Assembly: GCA_031292385.1 (NCBI GenBank)
Contig: JARLHE010000004.1
Coordinates: 1 to 64,000 of the forward strand
DNA: 64,000 bases
Reading direction: 5' to 3'
From: Oligoflexia bacterium
Lineage (GTDB): Bacteria > Bdellovibrionota > UBA1018
A program made the position numbers and the translations under genes. The notes beneath the pieces were generated by a model that did no database searches, had not been told where the DNA came from, and saw only the letters and a list, made by a program, of their open reading frames with translations. Below, piece by piece: positions 37,811 through 46,816 of this stretch (its first letter is position 1; each line of letters begins with the position of its first letter).

Positions 37811-39181
37811 TCAGATCGTCTGGCTGAAAATGCGGGTCGACGGCGAAAGCCTTGCCAGCCGCGCGTCGAACGCCATGCAGATATTGCGCAAAAAGGGCCT
37901 TCCCTCTTCGGTCACTTCACAGCTGCTCTTCGAAAGACAAACCAGGCCGTCGCGCTCAAGTTCCGCCAGCTTCTCGGGGACGACGTCGAGATAGGGAACC
38001 GCGAGCGAAGCATCGTTCCAATCGGTCTTAAGCGAGGTCATCAAATTCAGGATATGCCGGCGGATCACGCGATCTTCCTCATCCAAAACATGGCCGCGCA
38101 AAATCGGAAGCTCGCCCTTCTCCACGCGCGCTTGATACGTTTCGAGCACTTTCTCGTTCTGCGCGAAGGCGGTCCACGAATCCCCGATCGCCGATACGCC
38201 CAAACCGATCAGCGGCGAAACCTGGCGGCTCGTATACCCCATGAAATTGCGATGCAAGGAACCGTCGCGCGATGCGGTCCATAGCGAATCGCTCTCGAGC
38301 GCGAAATGATCCATCCCGATTTCGCGATAACCCGCTTCCTCGAGCATGCTCCGGCCGAGCTCATAGAGAGCGCGCTTTTGGTCGCCGCCGGGAAGATCCG
38401 CTTCGGTGAACCGGCGCTGCCCCGGTTTGATCCAAGGGACGTGCGCGTAACTGTAAAAGGCGATGCGATCTGGCCTTAAATCGCGGACCGCCGCGACCGT
38501 GCGCTCGATGCTTTGCTCGTTTTGGAAAGGCAGGCCGTAAATCAAATCATAGTTCACGCTCTTATAACCGTGAGCGCGAGCTTGCTCGGTCGATCGGGCC
38601 ACTTGCTCGATGCTTTGCACCCGATGCACGGCCTCTTGAACTTTTGGGTCGAAGTCCTGGATGCCCAAGCTCAAACGGGTGAAGCCCAAGCGGGCGAGCG
38701 TTTGAAGATGAGCTTCGGTCGTCACGCGGGGATCGGCTTCGAGAGAAAATTCCGCCTCCGGGGTGCGGGTCGAAAATGCCATGAGGCCGTTGATCAGCCG
38801 CTCAAGCTCTTCGGGCTCGAGAAAAGTGGGCGTTCCGCCGCCCAAATGCAATTCACCCAAGGGGATTTTTCCGCTTCCGCCCAGCTTGTCGAAATAAAGC
38901 TTCCACTCGCGGATCACGGTATCGACGTAGGGAGTGCCCACCTTGCGGTTGCGCGTGATGCGCGTATTGCAGCCGCAATAAGTGCAAAGGCTTTCGCAAA
39001 ACGGGATGTGCACGTACATCGCGGCGCCGATCGACCGCTGGGCGGCCTCCCGAAGCGCTTCGCGCACGCAGTCCACCCATTGAGTCTCGGTCGGGGTGGT
39101 CGTCCAATAAGGCACCGTCGGATAGCTCGTGTAACGAGGCCCTGGAACATTGTATTTTTTAAAAACAGATGATTTCGTCAT
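37811..39181 (-). CDS. hemN: Oxygen-independent coproporphyrinogen III oxidase
   Basis: A 456-residue radical-SAM enzyme for coproporphyrinogen decarboxylation under low oxygen. The [4Fe-4S] cysteines lie in HIPFCESLCTYCGCNT (CxxxCxxC). PRYTSYPTVPYWT at the start, GGGTPTFLEPEELERL and RLSLGIQDFDPKVQEAVHR are HemN-type rather than HemW-type features. Its start overlaps the hemE stop (ATGA). No oxygen-dependent HemF is visible. Confidence 0.95.
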   Translation of the reverse strand: MTKSSVFKKYNVPGPRYTSYPTVPYWTTTPTETQWVDCVREALREAAQRSIGAAMYVHIPFCESLCTYCGCNTRITRNRKVGTPYVDTVIREWKLYFDKLGGSGKIPLGELHLGGGTPTFLEPEELERLINGLMAFSTRTPEAEFSLEADPRVTTEAHLQTLARLGFTRLSLGIQDFDPKVQEAVHRVQSIEQVARSTEQARAHGYKSVNYDLIYGLPFQNEQSIERTVAAVRDLRPDRIAFYSYAHVPWIKPGQRRFTEADLPGGDQKRALYELGRSMLEEAGYREIGMDHFALESDSLWTASRDGSLHRNFMGYTSRQVSPLIGLGVSAIGDSWTAFAQNEKVLETYQARVEKGELPILRGHVLDEEDRVIRRHILNLMTSLKTDWNDASLAVPYLDVVPEKLAELERDGLVCLSKSSCEVTEEGRPFLRNICMAFDARLARLSPSTRIFSQTI

Positions 39182-40230
39182 GACGATTGCTCCGAAAATA
39201 CCTCGCGCTGGACGCGAAGAAAGAGCCGCACGTTTTCCTCCGGCGTTTTAGGAAGAACGCCGTGACCCAGCCCGCAAATCCAACCCCTGCGGGCGGCGGC
39301 GGGCAGCGCCCGGACCTTGTTGAAAATCACGCGAATTCTCCGTTCAAGCTCCGCGGGCTCGAGAAAAAGCCATTGCGGATCGACATTTCCCTGAATCGCC
39401 CAACGCGAGCCGTAGCGCGAGAGGACTTCGGCGATATCGTGATTCCAATCGATGCCCAAATAGCCGATCGGAAGCGACTCGAGCTCGGCCCAGTGCGCGG
39501 GTCCGGTTCCCTTCGAATAATAGGCGATCGGCTGCTCCGGGCAAAGTTTTTGAAATCGTGAAAAAAGCTCGCGCATCGCCGGCACGATCTGCTTTCCGTA
39601 CGTCCGCGCGTCGACTTCACCGGCGCAAGTGTCGAGAACCGCGACGGTATCGGCTCCGGCGCGCGCCTGAAGCGCCATGTTTTCGGCCAAAAGATCGAGC
39701 AGCCGGTCGCAGAATCCCTGAAAGCGGCCATCGGTCAAACCGGCGCGTGCCGAATCCAGATTGCCCGCGTGGCTGCCCTCGACGGCATAACTGAAAAGCG
39801 TGAACGGCCCCCCGACAAAACCCAACAGGCCTTTATCGGCCGGCAACGCTTGCCGGATGAGGCGCATCGCCTCGCCCTGGAAAGAAAGCTCTTTCACCAG
39901 GCCCGCCCCGCCTCCGAGGCGCGACAGGTCTTTGAGCTCGCGCAAATGCCAATCGAGCTTGGGTCCTTCCTCGTAGCGCAACCCCATCCCCATCGCCTCG
40001 AGGGGAAAAAGGAGATCCGAAAACAAGATCGCGGCATCGAACCCGAAATCGCGGATCGGGCCCATCGTCGCTTCGCAAGCCACTTCCGGCTTTTTGCAGA
40101 GATCGATGAACGAGTGCTCGAGCCTCAATTTCTGATAGTGGGAATGATAACGTCCCGCTTGGCGCATGAACCAGACCGGGGGACGCGCGGTATCGTTCTG
40201 TCTTCGGATGGTTTTCTGAAAAAGATTCAT
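39178..40230 (-). CDS. hemE: Uroporphyrinogen decarboxylase
   Basis: A 350-residue TIM-barrel enzyme removing four carboxylates from uroporphyrinogen III. The N-terminal signature RPPVWFMRQAGRYHSHYQKL is present, followed by AILFSDLLFPLEAMG and GFVGGPFTLFSYAVEG. Near the end GWICGLGHGVLPKTPEENV is typical. Overlaps the response-regulator stop by 4 bases, tying it to the two-component genes. Confidence 0.96.
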   Translation of the reverse strand: MNLFQKTIRRQNDTARPPVWFMRQAGRYHSHYQKLRLEHSFIDLCKKPEVACEATMGPIRDFGFDAAILFSDLLFPLEAMGMGLRYEEGPKLDWHLRELKDLSRLGGGAGLVKELSFQGEAMRLIRQALPADKGLLGFVGGPFTLFSYAVEGSHAGNLDSARAGLTDGRFQGFCDRLLDLLAENMALQARAGADTVAVLDTCAGEVDARTYGKQIVPAMRELFSRFQKLCPEQPIAYYSKGTGPAHWAELESLPIGYLGIDWNHDIAEVLSRYGSRWAIQGNVDPQWLFLEPAELERRIRVIFNKVRALPAAARRGWICGLGHGVLPKTPEENVRLFLRVQREVFSEQSS

Positions 40231-40934
40231 AGCAATTGATACCCCACGCCGCGAATGCTGCGGATGACTTGCGGATTGTCGACGTCGACTTCGACGAGCC
40301 TTCGGATCCGCATGATAAAGTTGTCGATCGTCCGCGAAGTCGGAAATTCGTCTTCGGACCAGACATGATCCAGGATTTCATCGCGACTGACCACCTTGCC
40401 GCGTCGCTCGACCAGGAGCTTGAGAAGCGCCGTCTCCTTGTGAGTCAAGGTTTGAGCCTTGCCGTCGACGATCGCTTCGAATTTCGAAAATAAAATCTTG
40501 GCTCGTCCGACGGTCACTCCGCCCTCGACATCGCCCAAATCGGCCGCCAAATAGGAAGCGCGCTTGAGCCCGTTCCGAACGCGCAGCAAAAGCTCCTTCA
40601 GGTGAAACGGCTTCACGACGTAATCCTCGGCCCCGAGCTCCAAGCCACGCACCCGATCCTCGGGCGACCCGAAAGCGGTCAAAAAAATAATCGCCGCCCA
40701 GGGCTGGGACTTCCGGAGCAGCGCCGCCACGTCAAAACCGGAGCCATCGGGAAGCCCGACATCCATCAAGGCCAGGTCGAGCCGGCGATGGGAATCGATC
40801 TGAAGACGCGCCTCTTCCACGCTCGTCGCCCAGACGACATCGAAACCTTCCTTGCGAAGGCGCTCATCGAGCGTCGAGCCCACGTTACGCTCGTCTTCGA
40901 GAAGCAAGATCCGGGATGCATGACGCTCAGCCAT
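40227..40934 (-). CDS. OmpR-family response regulator in haem operon
   Basis: A 235-residue regulator. The receiver domain has LLLEDERN, the phospho-acceptor Asp in LALMDVGLPDGSGFDV, FLTAFGS and the conserved Lys in DYVVKPF. The C-terminal winged helix ends RRLVEVDVDNPQVIRSIRGVGYQLL (split: RRLVEVDVDN and IRSIRGVGYQLL), typical of OmpR/PhoB. Start placed at ATG 40934, 8 bases inside the kinase gene; an in-frame ATG at 40955 is possible. Sandwiched between hemL-kinase and hemE with overlaps on both sides, so probably co-transcribed with haem genes and perhaps controlling them. Confidence 0.93.
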   Translation of the reverse strand: MAERHASRILLLEDERNVGSTLDERLRKEGFDVVWATSVEEARLQIDSHRRLDLALMDVGLPDGSGFDVAALLRKSQPWAAIIFLTAFGSPEDRVRGLELGAEDYVVKPFHLKELLLRVRNGLKRASYLAADLGDVEGGVTVGRAKILFSKFEAIVDGKAQTLTHKETALLKLLVERRGKVVSRDEILDHVWSEDEFPTSRTIDNFIMRIRRLVEVDVDNPQVIRSIRGVGYQLL

Positions 40935-41880
40935 GACTGCTCTCCCGCAACACAAGCTTCACCAAAAACCCGTTCCGGCTTTCGAAGCTGGCGCTGCCTT
41001 TCATTCCGGCCATCAACATCTTCACCAAATAAAGCCCCACTCCCGAGCCTTGAGACGAGCTGCCGCGGAAAAAAAGCCCACCAAGATCACTTTGATCGCC
41101 GGAATAGCCCTTGCCGTCGTCGCGAAAGAGAATTTCCACGTTGCCCGAGGAGGCTTTCGCCCGGACCGAAACCTTCACCGGCTCCTTGAGCGCGTGTTTG
41201 ACCGAGTTTTCCAAAAGATTCCGGAAAACGACCTGCAGCGCGGTCGGATCTGCTTCGGCCACGACATCGTCGATGTCCGTCTCGAAGCTCACTCGTTTGC
41301 CGTAAGATTCCTGGGCCGTTTGCACGAAACGGGTGAGCCACGGGAGCAGCCGGAGCGGCTGGGCAAAAACCGCTCCTCCCCCTTCGACCCGCGCGAGTTC
41401 GAGCGTGCGCTCCACCTGCGCTTCGAGCCGGGTTGTATCTTCAAGCAGCCGTTTAACGAGGTCACGCTCGGACTCGCCCGAACAGCTCTCCGCGATCGAC
41501 TCTGCCTGGAGCCGGATGCTCGTCAACGGAGTCCTGAGCTCATGCGTGACCGAGGCGAAAAACGCCTGCATGCTCCGCGACCTGCGCATCTCAAGCCAAT
41601 AGAGACGGAACAAAAAGCCGGTGCTGAGAATCAGAAGCGTCAGAAACGCGGTTGACTCGCCATAGAGCATGCGCTGGGTGCGCATCCAGGCCATGTGCGC
41701 TTCGCCGCTTGCCATTCCCGCCGCGACTTCGAGCTGCGCGATTTTCGAAGCCTGTCTCAGAAGCAAGAAACCCCACCAGGCGCCCACCAGGCAAACCAGC
41801 CCGATCCAGAAGACCTGGGCGCCGATCATGATTTTCATGCGGCGGGTGGTGGATCTGTGGATATCGTTCTTTCCGCTCAA
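40927..41880 (-). CDS. Sensor histidine kinase in haem operon
   Basis: A 317-residue kinase with two membrane helices (about 22-40 and 72-92) enclosing a small external loop of about 30 residues. The DHp box is FASVTHELRTPLTSIRLQAE (phospho-His). The ATPase part has FRNLLENSVKHAL (N), FRDDGKGYSG (G1) and SSQGSGVGLYLVKML (G2). The TTG start at 41880 overlaps the hemL stop; ATG 41838 is an alternative directly before the first helix. The short sensor loop suggests detection within the membrane or near its surface. Pairs with the next gene. Confidence 0.92.
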   Translation of the reverse strand: MSGKNDIHRSTTRRMKIMIGAQVFWIGLVCLVGAWWGFLLLRQASKIAQLEVAAGMASGEAHMAWMRTQRMLYGESTAFLTLLILSTGFLFRLYWLEMRRSRSMQAFFASVTHELRTPLTSIRLQAESIAESCSGESERDLVKRLLEDTTRLEAQVERTLELARVEGGGAVFAQPLRLLPWLTRFVQTAQESYGKRVSFETDIDDVVAEADPTALQVVFRNLLENSVKHALKEPVKVSVRAKASSGNVEILFRDDGKGYSGDQSDLGGLFFRGSSSQGSGVGLYLVKMLMAGMKGSASFESRNGFLVKLVLRESSHG

Positions 41881-43181
41881 AGCGCTCCTTTAAAAGCGGC
41901 CACCAAAGCGTCGAGGTCCGAGTCCTGATGCGCGGTGGAGAGAAACGAAACCTCGAAACCGCTTGGCGCGAGATATTGGCCCTGCGCCAAAAGCGAATGA
42001 AACAGCTTTGCGTAGCGTTCTTTTTGCGTGGCCGGGGTTTGCGTCGTGGAGCGCACGACTCCGTCGACGGTACCGATCTTTCCCAAGACCGCCCAGAACA
42101 TCGAAGCGTGGCGCTGCACGGACACTTCGGCGCCGGCGTCGCGCGCCACCCGCTCGAACTTGCGCGCCAGCGACTCGGTTTTTTCTTCGAGCTTTCGATA
42201 GGGATTGTCGCGTTTCAATTTTTTGAGCGTCGCAAGCCCCGCGGTCATCGCGACCGGGTTCGCGCTCAGCGTACCCGCCTGGTAAACCGGGCCTTGAGGC
42301 GCCACGAGATCCATCAGTTCGCGCTTGCCGCCGTAAGCTCCGACCGGAAATCCGCCGCCGATGATCTTACCGTAGGTCACCAGATCGGGCGAAACACCGC
42401 TCTGCTCGGCCACGCCGCCAAACGCGACGCGAAAGCCGGTGATCACTTCGTCAAGCAGGACCAATGCTCCCGCTTTTCTCGCGGCCGCCGCAGCTTTCGG
42501 TAAAAAATCAGCCCGCTGCAAGAGCAAGCCGTTGTTAGCGGGAATCGCCTCGAAACAAACCACTGCGAGCTCATGGCCGTGCCTGGCGAGCGCCTGCTCA
42601 TAAGCCGCCCAATCATCGAGCGGAACCACGATGGTATCGGCCGCGACCGAGGGAGCGACTCCGGCACTGTCGGGCGAGGCCATTTCGGCCAGGCCTGATC
42701 CTGCGCGCACGAGCAACTGATCGAGATGGCCGTGATAGGCTCCGTCGAATTTCAGAACTTTCGTGCGACCGGTCGCCGCGCGCGCCACACGAAGCGCCGC
42801 CATCACGGCTTCCGTTCCCGAATTCACGAATCGGATTTTCTCGACCCAGGGCAAAGCGCCGGTGATGAGCTCCGCCAACTCGAGCGAATAGGGCTCGGCG
42901 GTTCCGTAAGACCAGCCTCTCGAAAGCGCCCCGCGAACGGCTTCCGCGATCTCCTGATCCTGATGCCCGAAAATCATCGGGCCCCAGGACATGCAGTAAT
43001 CCGTGTACCGATTCCCGTCGACATCGGTGAGCCGCACGCCCTCGGCCGAGCGAATAAAGCGCGGCGTGCCGCCCACGCCCTTGAAAGCGCGTACCGGCGA
43101 ATGGACGCCGCCCGGGGAGACTTTCTTGGCTCTCTCGAAAAGAGCCGCGGATTCCGCGGTTACTTGTCTTATTTCTGACAT
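41877..43181 (-). CDS. hemL: Glutamate-1-semialdehyde 2,1-aminomutase
   Basis: A 434-residue PLP enzyme producing 5-aminolevulinate in the C5 pathway. Seen: LFERAKKVSPGGVHSPVRAF, RFVNSGTEAVMAALRVARA, LLDEVITGFRVAFGG and the PLP-lysine in TYGKIIGGGFPVGAYGG. The start may be ATG 43181 (used here) or ATG 43193; both overlap the hemB end. Upstream hemA, hemCD and hemB provide the rest of the early pathway. Confidence 0.96.
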   Translation of the reverse strand: MSEIRQVTAESAALFERAKKVSPGGVHSPVRAFKGVGGTPRFIRSAEGVRLTDVDGNRYTDYCMSWGPMIFGHQDQEIAEAVRGALSRGWSYGTAEPYSLELAELITGALPWVEKIRFVNSGTEAVMAALRVARAATGRTKVLKFDGAYHGHLDQLLVRAGSGLAEMASPDSAGVAPSVAADTIVVPLDDWAAYEQALARHGHELAVVCFEAIPANNGLLLQRADFLPKAAAAARKAGALVLLDEVITGFRVAFGGVAEQSGVSPDLVTYGKIIGGGFPVGAYGGKRELMDLVAPQGPVYQAGTLSANPVAMTAGLATLKKLKRDNPYRKLEEKTESLARKFERVARDAGAEVSVQRHASMFWAVLGKIGTVDGVVRSTTQTPATQKERYAKLFHSLLAQGQYLAPSGFEVSFLSTAHQDSDLDALVAAFKGAL

Positions 43182-44170
43182 TGCTCGATCCATTCCCGCG
43201 CGAAGCGCGCTCCGTAAGTGATGATCATCGATGCGCCCGCGCGCACGAAAGACGTCCAGGCCTCGACGTGGGCCGCGGGGCCTTGCATGAGACCCTCGCG
43301 CGCGAGAAGCTCAATCGCCGCGAACTCGCCACTCACCTCGTAAACCGCCCAAGGCTTCGGGATTTCCGCCGATAATTTCGAGAGAATATCCAGATACGGA
43401 AGGCCCGGCTTCACCATCAGGATGTCCGCGCCCTCTTCCGCGTCGCGAAGCGAGCTCTCGAACGCGTCGCGGGGCGTGCCGGGATCGATCTGGTAGGTCG
43501 CGCGGTCTTTCAGCGCGATCGAGCCCTTGGGGGCGGAATCGGCGGCCACTCGAAACGGGCCGTAAAACCGCGAGTGAAATTTCGCCGAATAACTCATCAA
43601 CAAAGTACGCTCGAGGCCCTGCTTGTCCAAAGCCGTGCGGATGGCGCCGATCCGGCCGTCCATCATATCGCTCGGGGCGACGCAGTCGGCGCCCGCCTGC
43701 GCATACGCCACGGCGGCGCGAACCAGTTCCGCGACGGTCGCGCCGTTTTCAAGATGATCGCCCTCTTCATTCAAAATCCCGCACTGTCCGTGGGCGGTGG
43801 ACGAACAAAGGCAAACATCGACGGAAATAAAAACATCGGCGCCGAAGCGCTTGCGAATCGCGGCGATTTGGTTCGCGGTGAAGGAGGGATCGAAATTCTT
43901 AAGTTTCTTCTCGGCCGGAACGCCGAAAAGCAGGATTTTCGAGGCGCCGACTTTGAGATCGGCTTCGATCTGGCGCAAAAGCGTTTCCTGGTTTTCCCGA
44001 TACACGCCGGTGAGGCCCGGAACCGGCTCGCGCGCAGCCAGGCCTTCCACCACGAAATGAGGCTGGATCAATTGATCGGGGGAAACGCGGTGTTCGCGCA
44101 CCAGCTCGCGAATCGCCGGGTTCTGTCGCAATCTCCGTAAGGTTAACTCTGCTTTGTCCATTTTCGCCAC
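43169..44170 (-). CDS. hemB: Delta-aminolevulinic acid dehydratase
   Basis: A 333-residue enzyme condensing two 5-aminolevulinate molecules to porphobilinogen. The zinc-type cysteine cluster SVDVCLCSSTAHGQCG is present, so it is likely zinc dependent. Catalytic lysines lie in SYSAKFHSRFYGPF and MVKPGLPYLD. ATG 44161 (three codons in) is an alternative start. Overlaps the hemCD stop. Confidence 0.96.
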   Translation of the reverse strand: MAKMDKAELTLRRLRQNPAIRELVREHRVSPDQLIQPHFVVEGLAAREPVPGLTGVYRENQETLLRQIEADLKVGASKILLFGVPAEKKLKNFDPSFTANQIAAIRKRFGADVFISVDVCLCSSTAHGQCGILNEEGDHLENGATVAELVRAAVAYAQAGADCVAPSDMMDGRIGAIRTALDKQGLERTLLMSYSAKFHSRFYGPFRVAADSAPKGSIALKDRATYQIDPGTPRDAFESSLRDAEEGADILMVKPGLPYLDILSKLSAEIPKPWAVYEVSGEFAAIELLAREGLMQGPAAHVEAWTSFVRAGASMIITYGARFAREWIEQCQK

Positions 44171-45696
44171 TCCTCGACCGATGGAAAAATAAACGGGCTG
44201 ATTCCTTCGTTGCGCAGCTTCTTAGCCGTTTTTCCGGGTCCGCAAGCGTGCCGGGCGTCGGCGCGCACCCCCGATTTTAACTCATCGAACTGCGATCCGC
44301 TTCCCCAAAATATCTCGCGCGCCGAATGAAGAGCGTGAATAGCCGCCTCGGGATAGCAAGCCTCCAGGCGATAAGTGGCCAGCACCCGGCTTTCGGCCCA
44401 GTCGCCCACCGCCGCCTCGTGGGTCAAAATCGTCCAATCACGCGGATAAGCCGCAAGCCTCAGCACCGGCTCCTCGATCGTCGCGCGCAAAAACTCGAAT
44501 CCGAGACCCTCGGCGCAACCCTCCACCCAAAGGCCTTTTTTCGCCAAACGCTCCCAGCTCGCCGTTCCCGAAACCCAAATCCTCGCTCCGCTCAAAGCGG
44601 CCATGGATTCGGCTCGGCCCGCGGGAACCGCGCGGGCATGAGCGATGAACACACCGCCTTTTGGCGGAATTTTCTCGATCGCCTCGGCATCCGCCTCGTT
44701 CTCAAGCGCTCCTGACGGGCGCCACTTGGGGCCGTCCCAGATCAGCACATCCGGCTTTTCGGGAGGAGCGGCCCACTGTAACTCATCCACCCGTTTGCCG
44801 TCCGGCATGCGACCGCGGATAAAAAGCAGCGGACCGACGGCTGGATTCGGGGAAACGCAGGTCGCCCCAAATGCCTGATGGCAGCCGCCGCCCCAATCGG
44901 CGAGAAGCTTGCGTTCTCGGGCCACGAACTTCTCGGTCTCAGGGTCGTGAAGCTTTCCTAAAATAGCGCGCGTTTCGGCATCATTGGCCCGGCATTCGAT
45001 CGCCAGCGCGCCCTGAGCAGGCGCGGCGGGGCATTCGCGCAACGGCAAAACCATCCAGCGCACGCCCTCCAGCAGGCGCGTGAGCTCCGCGCGCCCGGGA
45101 GTATCCGCCCAAAGACGAATCAACCCGGCAAACGCGAGCACCACGCCGTCCAACGCGCGATCCGATCCTTCCGGCTCGTGCACCCGGGAAAGACGCGTGT
45201 TCACGTTTCCGCGAATTTCAACCAATTCCACCTTGGCCTCAAGGTCCGGAGATTCAAGACGAGGCAATGCCCGCCGCAGAAAAGCCGGGATGTTTTCAAG
45301 CCGCCTCGGAGAGGAGGTACCGATTTTCAGCGTCTTTCCGACCGCGATCTTCCGTTCCACGCCCGGACCGAAGAGCACGACATCGCGCGGATTAGCCCTG
45401 CGCGGAATCGCGGCAAGGGTGAACGCGGCGGGCCTGTCCAGACTCAGATCTTTCATGGAATGAACGCAGAGATCGACCTGGCCCGACCCTAAGGCCTCAT
45501 CGAGCTCGGCCACGAAGAATTCCTTTCCGTTAACTTCACGGAGCGAAACGTCCTGGATTCTATCGCCGCGGGTTTCGATTCCCACCAATTCGACCGAAAC
45601 ACCCGGATTGAGACGTTCGATCTCGCGAGCCACCTGCCCGCTTTGAGCCCAAGCCAAAAGCGACTTTCGGGTGCCGATTTTGATTTTTTTATTCAT
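44143..45696 (-). CDS. hemC: HemC-HemD fusion (hydroxymethylbilane synthase/uroporphyrinogen III synthase-like)
   Basis: A 517-residue protein. Residues about 1-300 are porphobilinogen deaminase: KIGTRKSLLAWAQSGQVA, SMKDLSLDRPAAFTLAAIPR, and the dipyrromethane-cofactor region GGGCHQAFGA. Residues about 340-517 resemble a short, divergent HemD: VFIAHARAVPAG, IWVSGTASWERLAKKGLW, GCAEGLGFEFL and IFWGSGSQFDELKSGV..CGPGKTAKKLRNEGI. No separate hemD is in the otherwise complete cluster, which supports HemD activity in the tail. Placed between hemA and hemB with a 2-base gap and a 28-base overlap. Confidence 0.85.
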   Translation of the reverse strand: MNKKIKIGTRKSLLAWAQSGQVAREIERLNPGVSVELVGIETRGDRIQDVSLREVNGKEFFVAELDEALGSGQVDLCVHSMKDLSLDRPAAFTLAAIPRRANPRDVVLFGPGVERKIAVGKTLKIGTSSPRRLENIPAFLRRALPRLESPDLEAKVELVEIRGNVNTRLSRVHEPEGSDRALDGVVLAFAGLIRLWADTPGRAELTRLLEGVRWMVLPLRECPAAPAQGALAIECRANDAETRAILGKLHDPETEKFVARERKLLADWGGGCHQAFGATCVSPNPAVGPLLFIRGRMPDGKRVDELQWAAPPEKPDVLIWDGPKWRPSGALENEADAEAIEKIPPKGGVFIAHARAVPAGRAESMAALSGARIWVSGTASWERLAKKGLWVEGCAEGLGFEFLRATIEEPVLRLAAYPRDWTILTHEAAVGDWAESRVLATYRLEACYPEAAIHALHSAREIFWGSGSQFDELKSGVRADARHACGPGKTAKKLRNEGISPFIFPSVEEWRKWTKQS

Positions 45697-45698
45697 AA

Positions 45699-46655
45699 CT
45701 AAGCAAAAATGGCGAGATCTTCCCAGCCATGGGCGATGCTCACCGAGCCACCCAAGCCGCGGAGCTTGGCGCGCTCATCGCAAGCGGCCTTGGCGGAAGC
45801 GATGCAAAGCGAACGGGCCTCGCTCTGGGATTTTTGCAGGCGAAAAAGATCGTCCAAAAATTTCGCGCCTTGAATTTCCGCCCAAATACCGGCTTGCGCG
45901 CGCGTGCAGCCCAGGTGAAGAATTTCGCGGGCTCCGCCATTGCCCGAAAGAAAAGCACGGACCCGTTCCTCATCCGCCGCCGCGTCGGTCGGAATGCAGA
46001 CAATCACGCGATCAGCCCGCGCCCAGGCGGCGCTTTCGTTTTCGGGCGTCACCACCGTCGCCGATTTCAAGCCACGGCTGAGCGTTTCGGCCTTCGCGAC
46101 GCTCCGGTTGAAAATCAGAAGCTCGCCTTCCTGAAGATACGGCGCGACCGACTCGCCCAAAGCGCCCGCGCCCACCAGAAGGGTGACCTTCGCGGAGCGA
46201 TTTTCGAAATATTTCCGCACAAGCGATCCGTAAGAGGTGCCGCCCAGGTTTTCGAGATAGCGGGAACGGATTTCCTTGGTGTCTTCGAAGATTTGCTGGA
46301 AAATTTTCTGCACCCCGAACGAAACAACCGATCCTAGGGAGGGCGTGTTTTTCAGCGCAGCTTTCATCTGGCCGAAAATATCGGTCTCACCCAAAATCTG
46401 GCTCTCAAGACCGCTCGCCACGCGCAAAAGAAACCGATACGCATCGACGCCCTTGAAAATCTGGAGATTTCCGAGCGAAGAACCATTCTTGAAGTCGGGC
46501 TGACGGTCTTCGAAATAAACCCAAAGAAGACGCTGGCAGGAATTCAAAAAGAAAATTCCCGGCTCGGAGGCGATGGCAAGATCCGTCGACGCCAAGCTCT
46601 GCGAGCTTTGCGCGTTTTTCTGTACCTGTGCGACCCTAAGCGACTCCAAACCCAT
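45699..46655 (-). CDS. hemA: Glutamyl-tRNA reductase, short form
   Basis: A 318-residue enzyme reducing glutamyl-tRNA to glutamate-1-semialdehyde. The catalytic Cys is in FFLNSCQRLLWVYF, the signature VASGLESQILGETDIFGQ follows, and the NADPH fold contains VTLLVGAGALGESVAPYL. Most family members have 400-450 residues; this one ends shortly after the NADPH domain and lacks most of the C-terminal dimerisation domain, and its N-terminal part is also trimmed. First gene of the haem run. Confidence 0.88.
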   Translation of the reverse strand: MGLESLRVAQVQKNAQSSQSLASTDLAIASEPGIFFLNSCQRLLWVYFEDRQPDFKNGSSLGNLQIFKGVDAYRFLLRVASGLESQILGETDIFGQMKAALKNTPSLGSVVSFGVQKIFQQIFEDTKEIRSRYLENLGGTSYGSLVRKYFENRSAKVTLLVGAGALGESVAPYLQEGELLIFNRSVAKAETLSRGLKSATVVTPENESAAWARADRVIVCIPTDAAADEERVRAFLSGNGGAREILHLGCTRAQAGIWAEIQGAKFLDDLFRLQKSQSEARSLCIASAKAACDERAKLRGLGGSVSIAHGWEDLAIFA

Positions 46656-46816
46656 TCTTTAACGCTAACCGAAATCAAATCGGGATTTGTCACAGAACTG
46701 TCACTCATCCATCGCTAATTTCACCATTTGCACTGCGTCAAACCTAACCTATGGGACGCAACGGACGCAATTTACCAACTGGCAGAGATTAAAAAGGCCT
46801 GCTTAAATAGAATAAT

